Assembly (NCBI GenBank): GCA_018067045.1
Contig: JAGPVL010000008.1
Location: 37,457-101,456, forward strand
Reading direction: 5' to 3'
Source of the DNA: Gammaproteobacteria bacterium
GTDB taxonomy: Bacteria > Pseudomonadota > Gammaproteobacteria > Pseudomonadales > Alcanivoracaceae
Length of the DNA stretch: 64,000 nt
In this document: one piece after another, positions 56,005 to 64,000 of the stretch
Numbering within the stretch: the stretch's first letter is position 1
How the letters are laid out: every line of letters begins with the position of its first letter
The notes under the pieces: generated by a model
What the model was told of the DNA's origin: nothing
Seen by the model: only the letters and a program-made list of their open reading frames with translations
The model's database searches: none
Program-made: the position numbers and the translations under genes

Positions 56005-58752
56005 ATGGCTATATCCCCTTGGGTTACTTGGCCCGCCTTAACGAAGTTCGGCTCGTTGGGCGTGATAGGAGCCTTACTCGTCCTCGCGGGTGAGCGCTCG
56101 GATTTGCTCAAAAATAATATGTTCGACACGGAAAACTGGGATGAGAAGAACGCCGGCGTTGTCTGTGACGAACGCAGCCACACTGCACGGACAGAAGATG
56201 GCACCTGTAATATTCTTGAAAACCCAATGGAAGGCGCGGCGAACGTTAATTTTGGCCGTAATGTGCATCCAGATTCGGTTTATGCGGAGAACGCCGCAGG
56301 CACTTTGCTGACACCTAACCCGCGTGAGGTTAGTAACCTAATTATGTCTCGCGGCGAGAATTTTAAGCCTGCGACAACACTTAATTTTATTGCCACATCA
56401 TGGATCCAGTTCATGGTGCATGACTGGTTCGATCACGGTCCGCGCACCGATGCAGATCCTATTGAATTCCCACTGCCTGCCGGTGACGTATTAGGTTCTG
56501 GCACTATGTCGGTGCGTCGCACTCAGCCTGATCCATCTGTGAGCGGTAATGAAGGCATCGTTACGTATGAAAACACTAATACGCATTGGTGGGACGGGTC
56601 GCAGCTCTATGGCAGCAGCAAAGCGCAGAACGATGAAGTGCGATCGTTTGTCGACGGCAAACTAAAGGTCGATGCTGATGGTCGCTTGCCGACTGAATTT
56701 CTCAGCGGCAAGCCAGTTACCGGCTTTAATGAAAACTGGTGGGTTGGCTTGAGCATGATGCACCACATTTTCACTGCAGAGCATAATGCGATTGCGGATA
56801 TGCTGAAGCAGAATAATCCTGGCGCGTCGGACCAATGGATTTATGATCATGCGCGTCTGATTAACGCGGCATTGATGGCGAAAATCCATACAGTAGAGTG
56901 GACGCCGGCTATTTTGGCGAATCCAGTACTAGAGCGTGCAATGTACGCGAACTGGTGGGGCTTAGGCGGTGATCGTGATAAGCGTGATAAGTATCAGGAC
57001 GACCTCGATGAGCTGAACAATAATATTGGTGAGTTGGGTGCGATTTTTGATTTGCTTGGTATTGACAATGGCTTAGGTGATGGCGATACCAGCTCTATTG
57101 AGCATGCGCTTGCGGGTCTGGTTGGTTCACGTACGACCAATAACTACGACGTGCCTTATACGCTGACGGAAGAATTTGTGTCGGTATATCGTATGCACCC
57201 ATTGCTGCGCGATGAAATTAAGGTGTATGACGTGGGGTCTAACGTAGTTTCTGAAGAAATTGCGATTGAAGACAGTCGTGATGGTAATGCTGAGGATATC
57301 CTTGGCGATGTTGGCCAAGAGAAATTGTGGTATTCGTTCGGTATCACTCATCCTGGTTCGTTGACGTTGAACAACTACCCCGACTTCTTGCGTAACCTGT
57401 CTATGCCGTTGATTGGCGACATTGATATGGCGGCGATTGATATTCTGCGTGATCGTGAGCGTGGTGTGCCGCGCTATAACGAGTTCCGTCGTCAGATTGG
57501 TTTGAAGCCAATTACAAAGTTTGAAGACCTAACCGATGATCCACAGCTGCTGGCTGATCTCAAAGCGCTCTACAACAACGATATCGAACAGATTGATACG
57601 TTGGTGGGACAGTTGGGTGAAGAAACGCGTCCAGAAGGCTTTGGATTTGGCGAAACCTCGTTCCAAATTTTTATTCTTAACGCATCGCGTCGTCTGATGA
57701 CTGACCGCTTCTTTACGTCCGACTACACCGATGAGGTGTATACCGCAGAAGGTATTGATTGGGTGGAAGATAACACCATGATGGACGTTATCCGTCGTCA
57801 TTACCCGGGCTTGACGGCCAGCTTGGCTGGTATGGATAACGCCTTTAAGCCATGGGGCCTTAATATTCCTGATGACTATCAATCGTGGTCTGCCCAAGCA
57901 AAACAAGAAATGCTTTGGGGGAACGGTGCACTGCGTACTGAGTATGTTGCGGCTAACGTGCCAGCGATTGAGCCGATTGATATTGGTGGTTTGATTAGCG
58001 CTGTACTGTGGAAGAAAGTACAGGATGTGACCGATGTGAGCCCTCCAGGTTACAGCAAAGCGATTCATCCACGTGGTGCTTTGGCGAAGGTGCAGTTTGT
58101 ACCGGCGGCGGGTCACGACTACACCGGCCTCTTCCAAGGCGCAGACCATGGTTTACTGCGCTTGTCGGTGACCGGTGATCCTGCTGATCGTGGTTTCGCG
58201 CCTGGCTTGGCTCTGAAGTTATTTGTTGATGGTAAGCGTTCTGAAAACGTCTCTGCACTTTATACGCTGAGTGGCCAAGATGATGACTACAATATCTTTG
58301 CGAATGAGCTGTCTAACTATGTGAAGACGGAAGCGAATGAAACGCTTGGCACCACAGCGTTGTTCTCGCTGGTTTCCAGCAAGCCTACCATGCTGGTTAT
58401 GAGCGATATGGCGAGAGTGAATCAAGATGGTTCTGAAGTGGGATCTGTTAAGACACCGTCGCAGATCTATTTCGTACCGAATGAGAGCGTGAAGAACAGT
58501 ATCAGCAGTGCGCCTCATGATTTCCGTGATGATTTGACCGCATTGAGTGCTGGCACAGTGGTATATGACGTTTACGCGACCTCTAAGGCCGTGAAGACAT
58601 CCATTTGGCCTTGGGTGTCGGCGCGTTATGCGCGTGAACGCCGTGATAGTGCGAATAAGATTGGTGAGTTGGTTATGACGTCGCCATTTACGCTGTCGCA
58701 ATTCGGTGATACCGGTATCTTCTTTAAGCATCAACGTTATGAAGATCGGTAA
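56005..58752 (+). CDS. Animal-type haem peroxidase
   Basis: A 915-residue haem peroxidase of the animal peroxidase superfamily. A hydrophobic N-terminal segment (about 8-28) may anchor or export it. The distal histidine is in QFMVHDWFDHG, and the proximal site is in EEFVSVYRMHPLLRDEI. Such enzymes oxygenate fatty acids or other lipids, as in cyclo-oxygenase and alpha-dioxygenase. The ATG at 56005, preceded by GGAGATTAATC, is preferred over a GTG-led upstream frame that is very glycine-rich. It follows the MalT-like regulator. Confidence 0.9.
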   Translation: MAISPWVTWPALTKFGSLGVIGALLVLAGERSDLLKNNMFDTENWDEKNAGVVCDERSHTARTEDGTCNILENPMEGAANVNFGRNVHPDSVYAENAAGTLLTPNPREVSNLIMSRGENFKPATTLNFIATSWIQFMVHDWFDHGPRTDADPIEFPLPAGDVLGSGTMSVRRTQPDPSVSGNEGIVTYENTNTHWWDGSQLYGSSKAQNDEVRSFVDGKLKVDADGRLPTEFLSGKPVTGFNENWWVGLSMMHHIFTAEHNAIADMLKQNNPGASDQWIYDHARLINAALMAKIHTVEWTPAILANPVLERAMYANWWGLGGDRDKRDKYQDDLDELNNNIGELGAIFDLLGIDNGLGDGDTSSIEHALAGLVGSRTTNNYDVPYTLTEEFVSVYRMHPLLRDEIKVYDVGSNVVSEEIAIEDSRDGNAEDILGDVGQEKLWYSFGITHPGSLTLNNYPDFLRNLSMPLIGDIDMAAIDILRDRERGVPRYNEFRRQIGLKPITKFEDLTDDPQLLADLKALYNNDIEQIDTLVGQLGEETRPEGFGFGETSFQIFILNASRRLMTDRFFTSDYTDEVYTAEGIDWVEDNTMMDVIRRHYPGLTASLAGMDNAFKPWGLNIPDDYQSWSAQAKQEMLWGNGALRTEYVAANVPAIEPIDIGGLISAVLWKKVQDVTDVSPPGYSKAIHPRGALAKVQFVPAAGHDYTGLFQGADHGLLRLSVTGDPADRGFAPGLALKLFVDGKRSENVSALYTLSGQDDDYNIFANELSNYVKTEANETLGTTALFSLVSSKPTMLVMSDMARVNQDGSEVGSVKTPSQIYFVPNESVKNSISSAPHDFRDDLTALSAGTVVYDVYATSKAVKTSIWPWVSARYARERRDSANKIGELVMTSPFTLSQFGDTGIFFKHQRYEDR

Positions 58753-58981
58753 AGCGATAAGGCTTTAGAATGGAGAAAATAGTTAAAAGATAGAAAAATA
58801 AAAAGATAGAAGAAAAGTAACACGAACATTAACAAGCTCAGTGTGGGCGGCGGCAGAGAGAAATCTTTGCTGTCGTCCAGCTGGGTTTTTTATTGGCTTG
58901 TGGTTAGCTTTAACACTGGGGGAAAGGGGCTCTATTTTATGGGAGTTATTGAGTGGCTTCCTAGATTTATTCAGAATTCAT

Positions 58982-59158
58982 TCATTGCGGGTTTTCTTCT
59001 TTACCTTTCTTCATCTTCGCTATGCAGCGATCACAAATTCTGGCGGTTTCACTCCGAAACATTGCTTTCGACTCGCTGCGCTTGCGGCCACAGAATGAAC
59101 AGGTGGGATCTTCATTTTCTTTATTGGTGCTTTTTTCGAATGGTGCTGAGCCAGTCAT
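58982..59158 (-). CDS. ClpX-type C4 zinc-finger microprotein, 58 aa
   Basis: A 58-residue protein, MTGSAPFEKSTNKENEDPT then CSFCGRKRSESKAMF and ARICDRCIAKM, ending ENPQ. The two CxxC pairs with the spacing and the ICDxCI ending match the zinc-binding domain at the N-terminus of ClpX. An AGAGG ribosome site lies five bases before the ATG. No AAA domain follows, so it is a stand-alone zinc finger. A longer frame on the opposite strand is its shadow. Function unknown; protein-protein contact, possibly with a ClpX partner or a ClpX-like adaptor role, is inference. Confidence 0.7.
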   Translation of the reverse strand: MTGSAPFEKSTNKENEDPTCSFCGRKRSESKAMFRSETARICDRCIAKMKKGKEENPQ

Positions 59159-59226
59159 GACAACCTCTTTTGACGACGTTTAGTTGAATGCTTCGTTGGT
59201 TGGCCCCTGACGAGGCAAACAACGAT

Positions 59227-59643
59227 CTAGCTATCGATCGCCAGTTGGTCGAAGGATATGGTGAAGCCGAGTTGTTGGTAACGTTCGATAATATCTGGGC
59301 GTAAATAAAACGACGGATCGTCCATAAAGAAGTACTGAGAGACGCCAATGCCACAGCGATATGTTTCGCGCAGTGTGGGGAGGGCGTCGCTGAGTCGTTG
59401 CAGTTTGAAGAGCAGTTTCTCGAAGTGATCGGAGTGGGACGCGTCGCGGTCTAGTCCACTGGAGAGTATCCAGCGGTTATCTGTGCGTACTGCCTCGGGT
59501 AGGGCAGTACTATAGGACTCGCCTTTGACCCAGATATCATCGGCCTCGATGCCAGCCTGTAGGGTGATCGCCAGTGCATCGGTGTCGTAGCCAAACACGG
59601 CAAAGTAGACGTGGTGTTCGATGTTGTACATTGGAGTACTCAT
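59227..59643 (-). CDS. DUF4279 protein
   Basis: A 138-residue protein resembling DUF4279: YFAVFGYDTDALAITLQAGIEADDIWVKGESY at the N-terminus, then RWILSSGLDRDASHSDHFEKLLFKLQ. DUF4279 proteins are often found as immunity-like or isolated small proteins. Function unknown. It is separated from the zinc-finger gene by 68 bp on the same strand. Confidence 0.7.
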   Translation of the reverse strand: MSTPMYNIEHHVYFAVFGYDTDALAITLQAGIEADDIWVKGESYSTALPEAVRTDNRWILSSGLDRDASHSDHFEKLLFKLQRLSDALPTLRETYRCGIGVSQYFFMDDPSFYLRPDIIERYQQLGFTISFDQLAIDS

Positions 59644-59809
59644 GTGGCGGCTTGTGCACGGTATCGATGTGAATCGGTACCGCCGCGAATGCTGCTATAG
59701 GTGCTAATTAGGTGTTAATTGTAACAGCGCCTTGCGCTTTGATCCCAGACCTAAGGCTGATTTGAGGCGGGCACATGCTATACTGCCGCCGCCTTAAGGG
59801 GGTGCCGTT

Positions 59810-60436
59810 TTGACTGATATACCTGTCCTGCAAACACGAGCGCTACGCTGCGAGCGCGATGACCGCGAGTTATTCGCTGGACTGAACTGGTGCGCGTCTG
59901 CGGGCGAAATCTGGCAGATTGCTGGGCCTAACGGTGCCGGAAAGACCACCTTAATCCGCATTTTGGCGGGGTTACACGGCTTTTACGATGGATCGTTTAC
60001 ATGGCCGCAGTGGCTACAAAGCGATGCTGACCCTCGCGAAAAGCTCCTTTATCTGGGCCATAAGGCCGGGTTGCGTGACGAACTCACGCCGCTGGAGAAT
60101 CTGCAGTGGTGGCTGGCGTTGCACGCACAGCAGGCGGATCCTATGGCGGCCTTGGCGCAGCTGGGTTTGGCCGGTTATGAAACCGTGCCGTGCGCGAGTC
60201 TGTCGGCGGGGCAGAAGCGGCGGGTAGCGTTGTCATTGCTGTGGATCGTGGATAAACCAGTGTGGCTGCTCGACGAACCGTTTACTGCGTTAGATGCAGA
60301 CGGGGTCACGCTGATTGAAGAGCGCTTACGGCAACATGCTGCCAGTGGCGGTTTAGTCATCTACAGCTCGCACCATCGATTTGATGATGCGGTTCGGCAT
60401 GTTCGTCTTGGCGGCAAACAGGTGGAGTTAGCATGA
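59810..60436 (+). CDS. ccmA: Haem exporter ATPase CcmA
   Basis: ATPase of the CcmABCD complex, which releases haem-loaded CcmE during cytochrome c maturation. The 208 residues include Walker A GPNGAGKTT, signature LSAGQKRRVALS and Walker B WLLDEPFTALD. Start is a TTG (AGGGGGTGCCGTTTTG) or nearby codon; the next gene overlaps its stop by 4 bp. Confidence 0.95.
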   Translation: MTDIPVLQTRALRCERDDRELFAGLNWCASAGEIWQIAGPNGAGKTTLIRILAGLHGFYDGSFTWPQWLQSDADPREKLLYLGHKAGLRDELTPLENLQWWLALHAQQADPMAALAQLGLAGYETVPCASLSAGQKRRVALSLLWIVDKPVWLLDEPFTALDADGVTLIEERLRQHAASGGLVIYSSHHRFDDAVRHVRLGGKQVELA

Positions 60437-61098
60437 GCTTTGTTGCCACGGTTAAACGCGAACTCTTGTTGGCTTGTCGCCGTCCTGCGGAAATTATTAA
60501 TCCGTTGTTTTTCTTTGTCATGGTCGTGGCGATGTTTCCGCTCGGGGTGTCGCCGAAAGCTGAATTGTTGTCGGTGATTGCACCCGGTGTCATCTGGGTG
60601 GCGGCGTTGTTGGCAGTACTGTTATCCGTTGAAGGGTTGTTTCGTGCTGATCACGAGTCGGGGGCGCTGGAGCAATTACTGGTTGCGCCGACCAATCTCT
60701 ATTTGCCGGCCTTGGCAAAAATTTTGGCACACTGGTTACTGACCGGTTTGCCGTTGGTATTAGTCGGCCCGCTACTCGGTTATATGTTGCACTTGCCGGT
60801 GTCGGCTTCGTCTACGTTGTTGCTGGCCTTGTTGTTAGGAACACCAACGCTGACGGCTATCGGCGCGATTGGTGTGTCGCTAACAGTAGGTTTACGCTCC
60901 GGCGGTATCTTGTTGGCGTTATTGGTTTTGCCTTTATATGTACCGGTGCTGGTGTTCGGCGCTGGTGTTGTAAGTTATGCCGCTAACGGCCTGCCGGTGA
61001 TGGGTTTGTTGGCCATTCTCGCGGCGTTGTTATTGGCATCGTTAACGCTTGCACCTGCTGCCGTGGCGGCGGGGCTGCGTATTTCGAGCGGAGGTTAG
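60433..61098 (+). CDS. ccmB: Cytochrome c maturation permease CcmB
   Basis: Inner-membrane CcmB, 221 aa, with six hydrophobic helices. It starts SFVATVKRELLLACRRPAEIINPLFFF, the usual family N-terminus. It works with CcmA and CcmC in haem transfer to CcmE. Overlaps ccmA by 4 bp and precedes ccmC by 3 bp. Confidence 0.95.
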   Translation: MSFVATVKRELLLACRRPAEIINPLFFFVMVVAMFPLGVSPKAELLSVIAPGVIWVAALLAVLLSVEGLFRADHESGALEQLLVAPTNLYLPALAKILAHWLLTGLPLVLVGPLLGYMLHLPVSASSTLLLALLLGTPTLTAIGAIGVSLTVGLRSGGILLALLVLPLYVPVLVFGAGVVSYAANGLPVMGLLAILAALLLASLTLAPAAVAAGLRISSGG

Positions 61099-61101
61099 TT
61101 C

Positions 61102-61857
61102 ATGTTGAGTGCCGTATGGCAAACCTTAACGCGTTGGTATCACCAGTGGGGTTCGCCGCGTTATTTCTTTCAGTACAGCGGCGTGTTGCTGCGGTGGTTA
61201 TGGCCGTTGGCGATTGTGGCGACGATGACGGGCCTAGTTTGGGGGCTTGCGTTTGCGCCGGCGGATTATCAACAGGGCGATAGTTACCGCATTATTTTTA
61301 TTCATGTGCCAGCGGCCAGTGCGGCGTTGCTCGGCTATGTCTCGATGGGCGTTGCCGGTTTGGTCGGGCTCGTTTGGCGCATGAAAATGGCCGACATCAT
61401 GATTAAGGCGATTGCGCCGTTTGGAGCGATTTTGGCGGCGGTGGCATTAATTACCGGTGCTATTTGGGGAAAGCCAACTTGGGGTACGTACTGGGTGTGG
61501 GACGCGCGCCTGACCTCGATGTTGTTGATGTTGTTTTTATATCTCGGTGTCATTGCACTGATTAATGCGATTCCCGATCCACGCCAGGCTGGCCGCGCGG
61601 CAAGTTTGTTGAGTGTGGTAGGCGTGATTAACGTCGTCATTGTCAAATATTCGGTGCAATGGTGGCAGAGTTTACATCAGGGCAGCACCTTAAAAGTGGT
61701 CGGCGAAACGGCTATGCCTGCGGAAATGTTGTCGCCGTTACTGATTAGCATGCTAGGTATTTATCTTCTTTTTGCCTGTACGGTTTTAGTGCGCGCCCGT
61801 ACTGAAATTATGCGACGTGAGCGTAAGAGTCAGTGGTTAAAGGAGGCGCTTCAATAA
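61102..61857 (+). CDS. ccmC: Haem-handling protein CcmC
   Basis: Inner-membrane protein (251 aa) that loads haem onto CcmE. The tryptophan-rich WWD motif is WGTYWVWDARLTS, with flanking histidines (IFIHVPAA and near LHQGST) as axial ligands. Six helices are visible. The stop and the ccmD start share TAATG. Confidence 0.95.
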   Translation: MLSAVWQTLTRWYHQWGSPRYFFQYSGVLLRWLWPLAIVATMTGLVWGLAFAPADYQQGDSYRIIFIHVPAASAALLGYVSMGVAGLVGLVWRMKMADIMIKAIAPFGAILAAVALITGAIWGKPTWGTYWVWDARLTSMLLMLFLYLGVIALINAIPDPRQAGRAASLLSVVGVINVVIVKYSVQWWQSLHQGSTLKVVGETAMPAEMLSPLLISMLGIYLLFACTVLVRARTEIMRRERKSQWLKEALQ

Positions 61858-62051
61858 TGTATTTTGAATCCTTCGATGCTTTTCTACAGATGGGTAAGCA
61901 CGGCATTTACGTTTGGTCCGCCTATGGAATTTCGGCGCTGTTGATAGGTCTTAATATAGGGCTGGCACTGCGGGCGCGAACGTTAGCGCGTGCTGAGGTG
62001 ATACGTTTGATTCGACGTGAAGCGCTAAACGTCGCTGACAGCACGGATTAA
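61857..62051 (+). CDS. ccmD: CcmD small membrane protein
   Basis: A 64-residue protein with one transmembrane helix (YVWSAYGISALLIGLNIGLAL) followed by a basic cytosolic tail, the CcmD pattern. It stabilises CcmABC with CcmE. Its ATG overlaps the ccmC stop. Confidence 0.9.
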   Translation: MYFESFDAFLQMGKHGIYVWSAYGISALLIGLNIGLALRARTLARAEVIRLIRREALNVADSTD

Positions 62052-62106
62052 CGTATTTTGACTTTTTATAAGCAGTCACCCCTTTAAGTAGTATGTGGAG
62101 AAATGA

Positions 62107-62628
62107 ATGAACGCGGTTCGTAAGCAACGCTTGATGATTATTGTCGGTGTGGTCGTGGGGCTAGGTATTGCCACCGGTCTATTATTATTTGCGTTAACGC
62201 AAAATATTAATCTGTTTTATACCCCACAGCAGATCGCCGCTGGCGAGGCGCCAGTGGGGGCGAACATGCGCGTTGGCGGGTTGGTCGTGCCGGGTTCGGT
62301 GATTCGTAACAATGAAACCCTCGACGTGAGCTTTGATTTGACCGATGGTCAGGGAACGTTCTCGGTGCACTATCATGGCATTCTGCCGGATCTGTTCCGT
62401 GAGGGGCAGGGCATCGTGGCCAATGGTGTGCTGGTTGCTGCAGATCGATTCGAAGCGGAAGAAGTGCTGGCGAAGCATGACGAAGAATATATGCCTCCGG
62501 AGGTGCAGGATGCACTTGAGAAAGCAGGTCACCCAGGCGCGAATGCTGACGATGCGTCTAACAAAGGAGAGCCAAAAGGTGGGGCGGGAGTCTATACGCG
62601 CGGCTACAAAGCCGACGGGCAATATTGA
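62107..62628 (+). CDS. ccmE: Haem chaperone CcmE
   Basis: Periplasmic-facing haem chaperone anchored by an N-terminal helix (about 8-30). It has a beta-barrel core and the covalent haem-binding histidine H124 in LAKHDEEYMPPEV, with Y128 as ligand. The C-terminal tail is flexible and Gly/Lys-rich. The 173 residues are a normal length. The next gene probably starts inside its 3' end. Confidence 0.95.
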   Translation: MNAVRKQRLMIIVGVVVGLGIATGLLLFALTQNINLFYTPQQIAAGEAPVGANMRVGGLVVPGSVIRNNETLDVSFDLTDGQGTFSVHYHGILPDLFREGQGIVANGVLVAADRFEAEEVLAKHDEEYMPPEVQDALEKAGHPGANADDASNKGEPKGGAGVYTRGYKADGQY

Positions 62629-63871
62629 ACCCAGCCAGCACGCGGTGCGGCTGAGTGTTCACGCCGGGCGGAACCTAGTCCGGTTCGGTGCCCTGTTTGG
62701 CGCACTGTGTTTGTCGGTCGTTTCGCCCGTTGTGGCTGCTGCGACTGACACCGAATCATCACCTTCCTCTTCTTTGCCCACTGCTTCTGTTTCTAGCCGG
62801 GCACTGCCCGCTAATCTTGCCAATGAGCTGACTGTTGCGCCGGGCTTCGTCTTAGAGGTGTTCGCGCGCGGTGTTGAGAACGCACGGCAGATGGCGTTGG
62901 CCGAAGACGGCACGCTACTGGTGGGCTCACGCCACGCCGGAAACCTGTATGCCTTGCCGGATAAAAATGGCGATTTTTATGCTGACTCAGTGATTACGTT
63001 AGCCAGTAATCTTCGTCGTCCAAGTGGCATAGCTTATCGTGACGGCGATTTATACGTGGCCGATATCAATGTGGTTTTGCGTTTTAACGACGTGCTCAAT
63101 CACTTGCAAGTTGATGCGCCGCGAGAGGTTGTTTATGACAAGCTGCCGAGCGACGGTCATCATGGCTGGAAGTATTTACGCTTTGCACCAAACGGCGAGC
63201 TAACAATTCCTGTGGGTGCCCCGTGCAATATTTGCGACGCTGGGTTGCCCTATGCCGCTATTCACAGTCTGAATCTGGAAACAAAAAAGCTAACGTTATT
63301 GGCGCAAGGTGTGCGCAATAGCGTTGGCTTTGATTACCATCCTGTTACGGGTGAGCTCTGGTTTACCGATAACGGCCGCGACATGCTTGGCAACGAGATT
63401 CCTGGCGAGGAGTTGAATCGCGTCACTCGGGCCGGGCAGCACTTTGGTTACCCGTATATTCATGCCGGTGATATTCCGGACCCTGAGTTTGGTAAGGGTA
63501 AGAGGGCTAGAGATTATCGCGTGCCGGCGTATGTGTTACCGGCTCACCATGCCGCACTCGGTATGACGTTTATTCGTGGTGAAAGCTGGCCGAAAAAATA
63601 TCGCAATAGTGTGGTGGTTGCTGAGCATGGCTCTTGGAACCGCGACCCAGCAGCGGGTTATCGTGTTATGGCAATTTTACTCGACGATGCCGGTAAGGCA
63701 GTCGGCTATGAGCCGTTGGTAGAAGGCTGGTTGCAAGACGGTTGGCTTGGCGCAGATATTAGCGGGCGTCCGGCAGACGTATTGCAAATGCCTGACGGCA
63801 GCTTGCTGATTGCGGATGATAAAGACGGCATCATTTACCGGCTCCGTTATACCGGCGACGCTAAGTCTTAA
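62579..63871 (+). CDS. Exported PQQ/sorbosone-dehydrogenase-like beta-propeller
   Basis: Soluble sugar dehydrogenase/NHL-type propeller, about 430 aa from a GTG start. A GGAGA ribosome site lies eight bases before it. The N-terminus reads as a signal peptide (RNLVRFGALFGALCLSVVSPVVAAA). Motifs include HHGWKYLRFAPNG, NICD with a cysteine pair, GVRNSVGFDYHP, ELWFTDNGRD and AEHGSWNRDPAAGYRV. Such enzymes oxidise sugars with PQQ. It overlaps the end of ccmE by 50 bp. A longer frame from 62345 is antisense-like coding overlap and not accepted. ccmF does not follow in the window. Confidence 0.78.
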   Translation: MGRESIRAATKPTGNIEPSQHAVRLSVHAGRNLVRFGALFGALCLSVVSPVVAAATDTESSPSSSLPTASVSSRALPANLANELTVAPGFVLEVFARGVENARQMALAEDGTLLVGSRHAGNLYALPDKNGDFYADSVITLASNLRRPSGIAYRDGDLYVADINVVLRFNDVLNHLQVDAPREVVYDKLPSDGHHGWKYLRFAPNGELTIPVGAPCNICDAGLPYAAIHSLNLETKKLTLLAQGVRNSVGFDYHPVTGELWFTDNGRDMLGNEIPGEELNRVTRAGQHFGYPYIHAGDIPDPEFGKGKRARDYRVPAYVLPAHHAALGMTFIRGESWPKKYRNSVVVAEHGSWNRDPAAGYRVMAILLDDAGKAVGYEPLVEGWLQDGWLGADISGRPADVLQMPDGSLLIADDKDGIIYRLRYTGDAKS

Positions 63872-63965
63872 GTGACGGGCTTCGTTGGTTTGCTGCGCGC
63901 GGTATCGGTTGGCTAGCCGGGGATCTCGAATAACGGAAATTGCGGAGAGCTAGCCTTTCAACAAT

Positions 63966-64000
63966 CCCCACCCTTGTGGGAGGCTGCTTGCAGGCGATAG
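63966..64000. repeat. REP-like element at the window end
   Basis: CCCCACCCTTGTGGGAGGCTGCTTGCAGGCGATAG carries the same REP core as the copies near 26.8 and 41.6-42.0 kb. It may continue past the window edge. Confidence 0.7.

Noticed and set aside
58843..59160. Plus-strand 105-codon frame
   Set aside because: It is antisense to the zinc-finger microprotein, which has the ribosome site and conserved cysteine pattern.
62345..62578. Upstream extension of the sugar-dehydrogenase-like gene inside ccmE
   Set aside because: It is the alternate frame of ccmE coding sequence; the GTG at 62579 has a ribosome site and leads into a signal peptide.

Overview
The window looks like chromosomal DNA of a Gram-negative gammaproteobacterium of the Pseudomonadales/Cellvibrionales type. 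Reasons: the sucB-lpd-sucC-sucD gene order, gltX followed by tRNA-Ala(GGC) and tRNA-Glu(UUC), a PA3496-type small acidic protein, divergent metE/metR, sigma-54/ANTAR control of nitrate-type uptake, and Pseudomonas-like REP sequences with the core TGTGGGAGGCTGCTTGCA. Many acyl-CoA, esterase and HAE3-type RND genes fit a lipid-using, possibly marine, lineage. The taxonomic placement is inference; no marker gene was compared.

Layout. 1-5.1 kb: TCA-cycle genes sucB, lpd, sucC, sucD. 5.2-15.8 kb: housekeeping and small genes (DMT transporter, TIGR01777 epimerase, gpsA, sixA, a degenerate HD-GYP protein, gltX, two tRNAs, a HAD-IIA phosphatase). 16.0-22.9 kb: a nitrate-type uptake unit. A NasT-like ANTAR antiterminator and a NasS-like cytosolic sensor sit behind a sigma-54 promoter. 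They precede a second, consensus sigma-54 promoter whose leader carries two A1/G4 hexaloop hairpins and an overlapping terminator, then genes for a binding protein, permease, ATPase and outer-membrane porin. 22.9-33.7 kb: MerR regulator, an EphD-like hydrolase-SDR fusion, an HAE3 RND transporter, a thioesterase, a molybdopterin oxidoreductase with a divergent HxlR regulator, and an HSL-type esterase.

34.0-37.1 kb is an accessory island, all on the minus strand. It has a ParE/RelE-type toxin with a ribbon-helix-helix antitoxin, a GNAT acetyltransferase, a zinc-ribbon protein with a HEPN-like RNase motif, a two-TM protein and a coiled-coil zinc-ribbon protein. Two attC-like recombination sites of 84-85 bp separate the last three genes, so part of the island reads as an integrase-less integron cassette array. 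37.5-43.1 kb: FadE-like and FadI-like genes, a REP-rich tandem duplication bounded by 24-bp inverted repeats, and a metal-dependent hydrolase.

43.5-49.3 kb holds the strongest candidate for an unusual system. A LuxR-type regulator is followed by a lux-box-like dyad and a tightly packed operon encoding an AvrD-family protein (AvrD directs syringolide synthesis in Pseudomonas syringae), a small P-loop kinase-like ATPase, a HAD-IB phosphatase and an HAE3-type RND exporter. Together they could make, dephosphorylate, export and respond to a butenolide- or syringolide-like signal; this is inference from context.

49.4-64.0 kb: metE with divergent metR, a MalT-like STAND regulator upstream of a large animal-type haem peroxidase, a 58-residue ClpX-type zinc-finger protein, a DUF4279 protein, and ccmABCDE. 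The cytochrome c maturation run is followed not by ccmF but by an overlapping gene for an exported PQQ/sorbosone-dehydrogenase-like beta-propeller. The window ends in a REP element.
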